From RGIG1918 sp045536045 (lineage in GTDB: Bacteria; Cyanobacteriota; Vampirovibrionia; Gastranaerophilales; Gastranaerophilaceae): 10,360 nucleotides of DNA. Below are positions 7,072 to 10,360 of the stretch, piece after piece. The stretch covers positions 1 to 10,360 of the forward strand of contig JAZSMU010000032.1 of NCBI GenBank assembly GCA_045536045.1, given 5' to 3'. The position numbers and the translations under genes were made by a program. Position 1 is the first letter of the stretch. Every line of letters begins with the position of its first letter. The notes under the pieces were generated by a model that was not told the DNA's origin, searched no databases, and was given only the letters and a program-made list of their open reading frames with translations.

Positions 7072-8790
7072 TTAAAACTTAATTAGAGTGTATTTTTCGC
7101 CTTTTTTGATTACTTTGTGTTTTGGGAATCTTTTGTAATTTTTTGTGTTTTTATTTCTCAAAATTACATAAACATTTTTTCTTTTTCTTTTTTCTAAACG
7201 GACTTCTTTTCTTAATTTTTTATTTTCGTTGCTTTCAATAGTATTAACCTTTTTGCCATAAATTTCAATAATTGAATATTTTCTAGGAAAATCATAGGTC
7301 ATAAGGGAAGATGACTTGTCTTCTTTTGCAATATTTGCAAATTCCATAAGCTCATCCTGTCCAAATGATACCATATATTCAAAAACTTCTCTTGTTGAAA
7401 TTGTTATTGCAGAAAATGAAAGAATTATATAACAAGAAAAAAGTAAAATTCTTCTATTATTGAGTGCAAAAATAATTGCAAAAATTGAAAGAACAATAAG
7501 AATTATGGCAGATGGAATATAGAAATTCATATTTGATAAATAAATTAAAAGTGCTTCAATTTTAACCACAGGAAGAATAAGGGCTATAATTCCTGCAATT
7601 AAAATAAAGCCAAAAAGCCAAATTGAAGTTAATCTTATTAATTTTGAATATTTATTCCCTAAAATATATTGAAACCATAAACTTCCACACAACAAGGCCA
7701 TAGGTGGTATAAGTGGCAAAATATATGTTGGCAGTTTTGTTGAAGCAATGCTGAATAAAAGAAAAATAAACCCTGCCCAAATTGAAGCAAAAAGTAAGAT
7801 TTTTTCTTGGTAAGTATCTGTCCTAACTATCAATTCAAATATTTTTGATTCTTTAAATCTTGAATAGATAGTTTTTATTATTTTTCCAATAACGGCAATT
7901 GCTTGAAGTGTCCAAGGAAAAATTCCAAGCAAAATTATTGGAACATAAAATAAAAATGGTTGTTTGCGATTTAATCCCATTCCAGAGTTTGCAAATCTTG
8001 CAAAATGGTGTTTTAAAAAGTATTCATTAAGCCAAGTTTGCCCATTTTCAAGATATGCCAAAATATGCCAAGGAAGTGCTATTAAAAGAAAAATTAATAA
8101 GCCAACTATAAAATTTTTAGGTGCGAAAAATAATTTTAGTTTATGTTTAATAGCAAAAATTAAAAGCACTGTGCAAAATGGAATAATAATTCCAATTAAG
8201 CCTTTTGCTAAAGTTGCAAGCCCCATAAATGCCCAAAAAGCCCAAAGTGCAAATTTTTGGTCTTCTTTTTTAATGTAAAAAATATAAAGTGCTGAGCCTA
8301 TTGAAGCTGTAGTCATTGCCATAAATGCCATATCTAAAATTGCAATGTGTGCAAAAATTAAAAACCAGCAAGAAGACAATAAAATTAAAGATGAAATTAA
8401 GGCAAAATCATTATTTAGCATTTTTCTTGCTAAAAAATAAACAAAAAACACTGAAAACATTGCAAACATTGAGTTTGCAAAACGCGCAGTTAGTATTGAA
8501 TAATTACCAAATATTCCAAAACTTGCACAATTTGCCCAAAAAAACAGGGGTGGTTTTTCTAAAAATGGTTCAAAATTTAAAAATGGTGTGATGTAATTTC
8601 CAGAATTAAACATTTCTTTTGAAATTTGAATGTATCTAGTTTCATCAACATCAATTAAAGGATAACTTCCAAGATTTATGAACAAAAATAAAAAACATAA
8701 TATAAAAAGAAGATAAACAGGAAAAATTTCCCTGCAAGTCTTTGCAATAGCTTCTAAAAGATTATTTAAAAAATCTTTGAAATCTTCCAT
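7072..8790 (-). CDS. ArnT/PMT-like membrane glycosyltransferase (GT83 type)
   Basis: A 572-residue polytopic inner-membrane protein. Family enzymes move a sugar from a polyprenyl-phosphate donor to lipid A, other lipids, glycans or proteins on the outer face of the membrane. Visible family marks are the first loop 'DVDETRYIQISKEM' (Asp49, Glu50 region), EKPPLFFW (78-85), a further loop Asp153 in 'ILDMAF', and 'STKLPTYILPLIPP' at about 350-363. About a dozen hydrophobic segments run from residue 23 to about 465. A soluble C-terminal part of about 105 residues follows, with a very basic stretch at 524-539. Length is near that of ArnT (about 550). AGG upstream of the ATG overlaps the stop codon of the phosphoesterase gene 6 bp away, so the two are probably coupled. 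Acceptor and sugar cannot be told from sequence; aminoarabinose transfer to lipid A is only one option, so no gene symbol is given. Confidence 0.9.
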   Translation of the reverse strand: MEDFKDFLNNLLEAIAKTCREIFPVYLLFILCFLFLFINLGSYPLIDVDETRYIQISKEMFNSGNYITPFLNFEPFLEKPPLFFWANCASFGIFGNYSILTARFANSMFAMFSVFFVYFLARKMLNNDFALISSLILLSSCWFLIFAHIAILDMAFMAMTTASIGSALYIFYIKKEDQKFALWAFWAFMGLATLAKGLIGIIIPFCTVLLIFAIKHKLKLFFAPKNFIVGLLIFLLIALPWHILAYLENGQTWLNEYFLKHHFARFANSGMGLNRKQPFLFYVPIILLGIFPWTLQAIAVIGKIIKTIYSRFKESKIFELIVRTDTYQEKILLFASIWAGFIFLLFSIASTKLPTYILPLIPPMALLCGSLWFQYILGNKYSKLIRLTSIWLFGFILIAGIIALILPVVKIEALLIYLSNMNFYIPSAIILIVLSIFAIIFALNNRRILLFSCYIILSFSAITISTREVFEYMVSFGQDELMEFANIAKEDKSSSLMTYDFPRKYSIIEIYGKKVNTIESNENKKLRKEVRLEKRKRKNVYVILRNKNTKNYKRFPKHKVIKKGEKYTLIKF

Positions 8791-8796
8791 TATTAC

Positions 8797-9615
8797 CTAC
8801 TCAACAGGGGTTATCTTTGTTTTTATAAAGTAATTATTTTTTTCTTTTTCAATTGTAATTTCTTCGTATTCTTTTGATTCAGATAAAGATGGCAAACTTA
8901 TATGGTAAATGCCATCAATTTTTTGAAGATTTTCTTCGTGATAGTGCCCTGAAATTATTGCCAAAACATTTTTGTGTTTTGAAACAAGCTCAAGATATTT
9001 ATCTGCATTATGAGTTTTTAAGCTTTCATTTTCAGCTGGTTCAATTATTGGAAAATGCTGAATTATAACAACTTTTCTATTTTTATATTTTTTAAGTTGC
9101 TTGTTAAGCCAAATAAGCTCATTTTCTTTGTAATTTCCGTTTGGCATTGGAACAAATTGATTAACTCCATCCATCATAATAAAAACAAAATCTTTGTTTT
9201 TTCTAATAACGCAAGGAGTTTTTCTTGTTTTGTTTCCACTATACATATTTAAAAGATGGAAAAATTCTTTTTTATCTAATTCTGAAACTTGCGAAACATC
9301 ATTATTTCCAACGGTTACATAATATGGTTTGTTTAATTTTCTTATAATTTTTGCAAATAAAACAAGATTTTTTTTATCTGTTTTGGCTAATGAATCTCCT
9401 GCAAAAACAACAAAATCGCAGTCTGATTTGTTGATTTGACGAACGGCACTTTGTAAATTTTTAATAGATTGAGTTAGCCTTGTTTCTTTGTTGATTACAT
9501 TTTTGTTATATGAAATATGAACATCAGATAGTGCAAAAAACTCTATTTCGCTAGCAAAAGCTGGCTTTTGTAGAAAAATTAACAACAAAAAAAGTAAAAT
9601 AATATTTTTTTTCAT
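8797..9615 (-). CDS. Secreted calcineurin-like metallophosphoesterase
   Basis: A 272-residue protein with a Sec signal peptide: MKKN, a hydrophobic core at 5-15, and AFA before a probable cut after Ala21. It should act in the periplasm or outside. The dimetal phosphoesterase motifs appear in order: SDVH (Asp31, His33), GDS (Asp74), GNND (Asn104), QHFP (His187) and GHYH (His224, His226). The usual GNH[D/E] histidine is Asn105. The layout resembles class III phosphodiesterases and the Icc/CpdA-like group, but the substrate (nucleotide, phospholipid headgroup, or undecaprenyl-linked compound) cannot be told. It is the first gene of the operon; the glycosyltransferase follows after 6 bp. The signal peptide supports the ATG at 9615, although no Shine-Dalgarno sequence precedes it. 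Confidence 0.9.
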   Translation of the reverse strand: MKKNIILLFLLLIFLQKPAFASEIEFFALSDVHISYNKNVINKETRLTQSIKNLQSAVRQINKSDCDFVVFAGDSLAKTDKKNLVLFAKIIRKLNKPYYVTVGNNDVSQVSELDKKEFFHLLNMYSGNKTRKTPCVIRKNKDFVFIMMDGVNQFVPMPNGNYKENELIWLNKQLKKYKNRKVVIIQHFPIIEPAENESLKTHNADKYLELVSKHKNVLAIISGHYHEENLQKIDGIYHISLPSLSESKEYEEITIEKEKNNYFIKTKITPVE

Positions 9616-9621
9616 AAAAGA

Positions 9622-9630
9622 AGTATATCA
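9622..9630 (-). promoter_or_regulatory. Candidate extended -10 promoter of the operon, possibly leaderless
   Basis: On the minus strand TGATATACT gives an extended -10 element (TGn plus TATACT, 5 of 6 matches to TATAAT). Its expected start point, about 7 nt downstream, falls on the A of the phosphoesterase ATG at 9615. This agrees with the lack of a Shine-Dalgarno sequence there. No good -35 box is visible. Confidence 0.5.
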
Positions 9631-9647
9631 CAAATCATTTTTCATTG

Positions 9648-9680
9648 TATAATTAAAAGATATAAGGAATTTTGAGAGGA
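9648..9680 (+). promoter_or_regulatory. Candidate -10 box and ribosome binding site of nfnA
   Basis: A perfect TATAAT lies at 9648-9653, 30 bp before the nfnA ATG, with no clear -35 box. GAGAGGA at 9674-9680 is a good Shine-Dalgarno sequence 3-4 nt before the ATG at 9684. The box lies only about 20 bp from the opposing -10 of the phosphoesterase operon, so the two divergent promoters probably share upstream sequence. Confidence 0.55.
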
Positions 9681-9683
9681 AAA

Positions 9684-10360
9684 ATGTCATACGAAATTTT
9701 ATATAAAAAAGAGTTGTGCAAAAACCAATATGAAATAAGGATTAAAGCACCTTATGTTGTTAAAAATGCTAAAGCTGGTCAATTCATTATATTAAGACCT
9801 TTTGAAGATTCAGAAAGAATCCCTTTAACAATTGCAGATTATGATAGAGAAAACTGCGTTTTAACTATTGTTTATATGGCAGTTGGCTTTACCACAAAAC
9901 AACTTGCAACTCTTAATGTTGGCGATTCAATATACGATTTGGCTGGTCCTTTAGGAGCTCCAACTCATATTGAAAATTATGGCACAGTTGCTTGCGTTGC
10001 AGGTGGTTATGGTGCTGCTCCATGCTATCTTATTGCTAAAGCATTTAAAGAAGCTGGAAATAAAGTTTATATGATTATGGGTGCAAGAGAAAAAGACCTT
10101 ATTTTCTGGGAAGAAAAAATGAAAGATGCATCTGACGAGCTTATCATCACAACAGATGACGGTTCATATGGTGTTAAAGGCTTTACAACAAATGTTCTTG
10201 CTGAAATTATTGAAAAAGATAAACCAAAATACACAATTGCAGTTGGTCCAATGCCAATGATGAGAGCAGTTGCAGAATTAACACGTCCGTTTGGAATTAA
10301 AACAGAAGCTTCAATGAACCCAATTATGGTAGACGGAACAGGAATGTGTGGTGCATGCAG
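9684..10360 (+). CDS. nfnA: NfnA-like FAD/NAD(P)-binding reductase subunit, 3' end outside the window
   Basis: 225 complete codons are visible of a family usually about 280 residues long. Family members are the small subunit of NADH-dependent ferredoxin:NADP+ oxidoreductase, the same fold as PyrK and the sulfide dehydrogenase subunit. They bind FAD, NAD(H) and a [2Fe-2S] cluster in the cytoplasm, and pair with a large GltD-like subunit normally encoded next. Visible marks: AGQFIILRP (31-39); the FAD motif RIPLTIADYD (45-54); AGPLGAP (87-93); the nucleotide-binding loop AGGYGAAP (106-113); TTDDGSYG (156-163); VGPMPMMRAV (187-196); and NPIMVDGTGMCGAC (212-225), the first cluster cysteines, where the window ends. 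IADYD and NPIMVDGTGMCGAC favour NfnA over PyrK. Its large-subunit partner would be expected just beyond the right edge. Confidence 0.88.
   Translation, partial: MSYEILYKKELCKNQYEIRIKAPYVVKNAKAGQFIILRPFEDSERIPLTIADYDRENCVLTIVYMAVGFTTKQLATLNVGDSIYDLAGPLGAPTHIENYGTVACVAGGYGAAPCYLIAKAFKEAGNKVYMIMGAREKDLIFWEEKMKDASDELIITTDDGSYGVKGFTTNVLAEIIEKDKPKYTIAVGPMPMMRAVAELTRPFGIKTEASMNPIMVDGTGMCGAC

Noticed and set aside
5049..9252. Plus- and minus-strand frames of 60-104 codons inside the operon genes
   Set aside because: They lie within long frames with intact family motifs, are Lys/Phe/Leu-rich as expected of AT-rich shadow frames, and lack recognisable domains.
9684..10360. Calling the right-edge gene pyrK (dihydroorotate dehydrogenase electron-transfer subunit)
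   Set aside because: RIPLTIADYD and NPIMVDGTGMCGAC match the NfnA subgroup better, and no pyr gene is visible nearby. The missing downstream partner would settle it.

Overview
This is a low-GC window from what looks like an anaerobic bacterium with a Gram-negative-type envelope. Three things point that way: an ArnT/PMT-type membrane glycosyltransferase, a Sec signal peptide on a phosphoesterase, and an NfnA-type flavoprotein of anaerobic electron metabolism. The combination and the base composition would fit gut Melainabacteria (Gastranaerophilales) or a similar lineage. That assignment is impressionistic; nothing in the window fixes the taxonomy.

Layout. (1) Positions 1-4790, minus strand, form one uninterrupted reading frame that runs off the left edge: at least 1,596 codons of a giant GLUG-motif, beta-solenoid-like repeat protein. 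It has an unusual alpha-helical N-terminus without a visible signal peptide, followed by four repeat modules. (2) Positions 4791-5037 are intergenic. They hold a good rho-independent terminator for the upstream operon, an imperfect palindrome and a weak candidate promoter for the giant gene. (3) Positions 5038-9615, minus strand, carry a tight four-gene operon. In transcription order it encodes a secreted calcineurin-like phosphoesterase, a GT83/ArnT-like lipid-linked-sugar glycosyltransferase, a histidine kinase without a sensor domain, and a REC*-GGDEF*-REC protein in which the first two domains look catalytically dead. Gaps are 6 bp, 2 bp and an 8-bp overlap. (4) Positions 9616-9683 are a short divergent promoter region. 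(5) From 9684 to the right edge, plus strand, lies a partial nfnA-like gene ending in its iron-sulfur-cluster motif.

How the pieces may work together. The four-gene operon pairs envelope functions (periplasmic phosphoesterase, membrane sugar transferase) with a cytoplasmic phosphorelay pair that has neither a sensor nor a DNA-binding output. This suggests a signalling module that acts through protein contacts. The giant repeat protein is the next gene downstream on the same strand but is separated by a terminator, so it is probably transcribed independently. The most interesting items are the degenerate REC-GGDEF-REC architecture with its sensorless kinase partner, and the non-canonical N-terminus of the GLUG protein.
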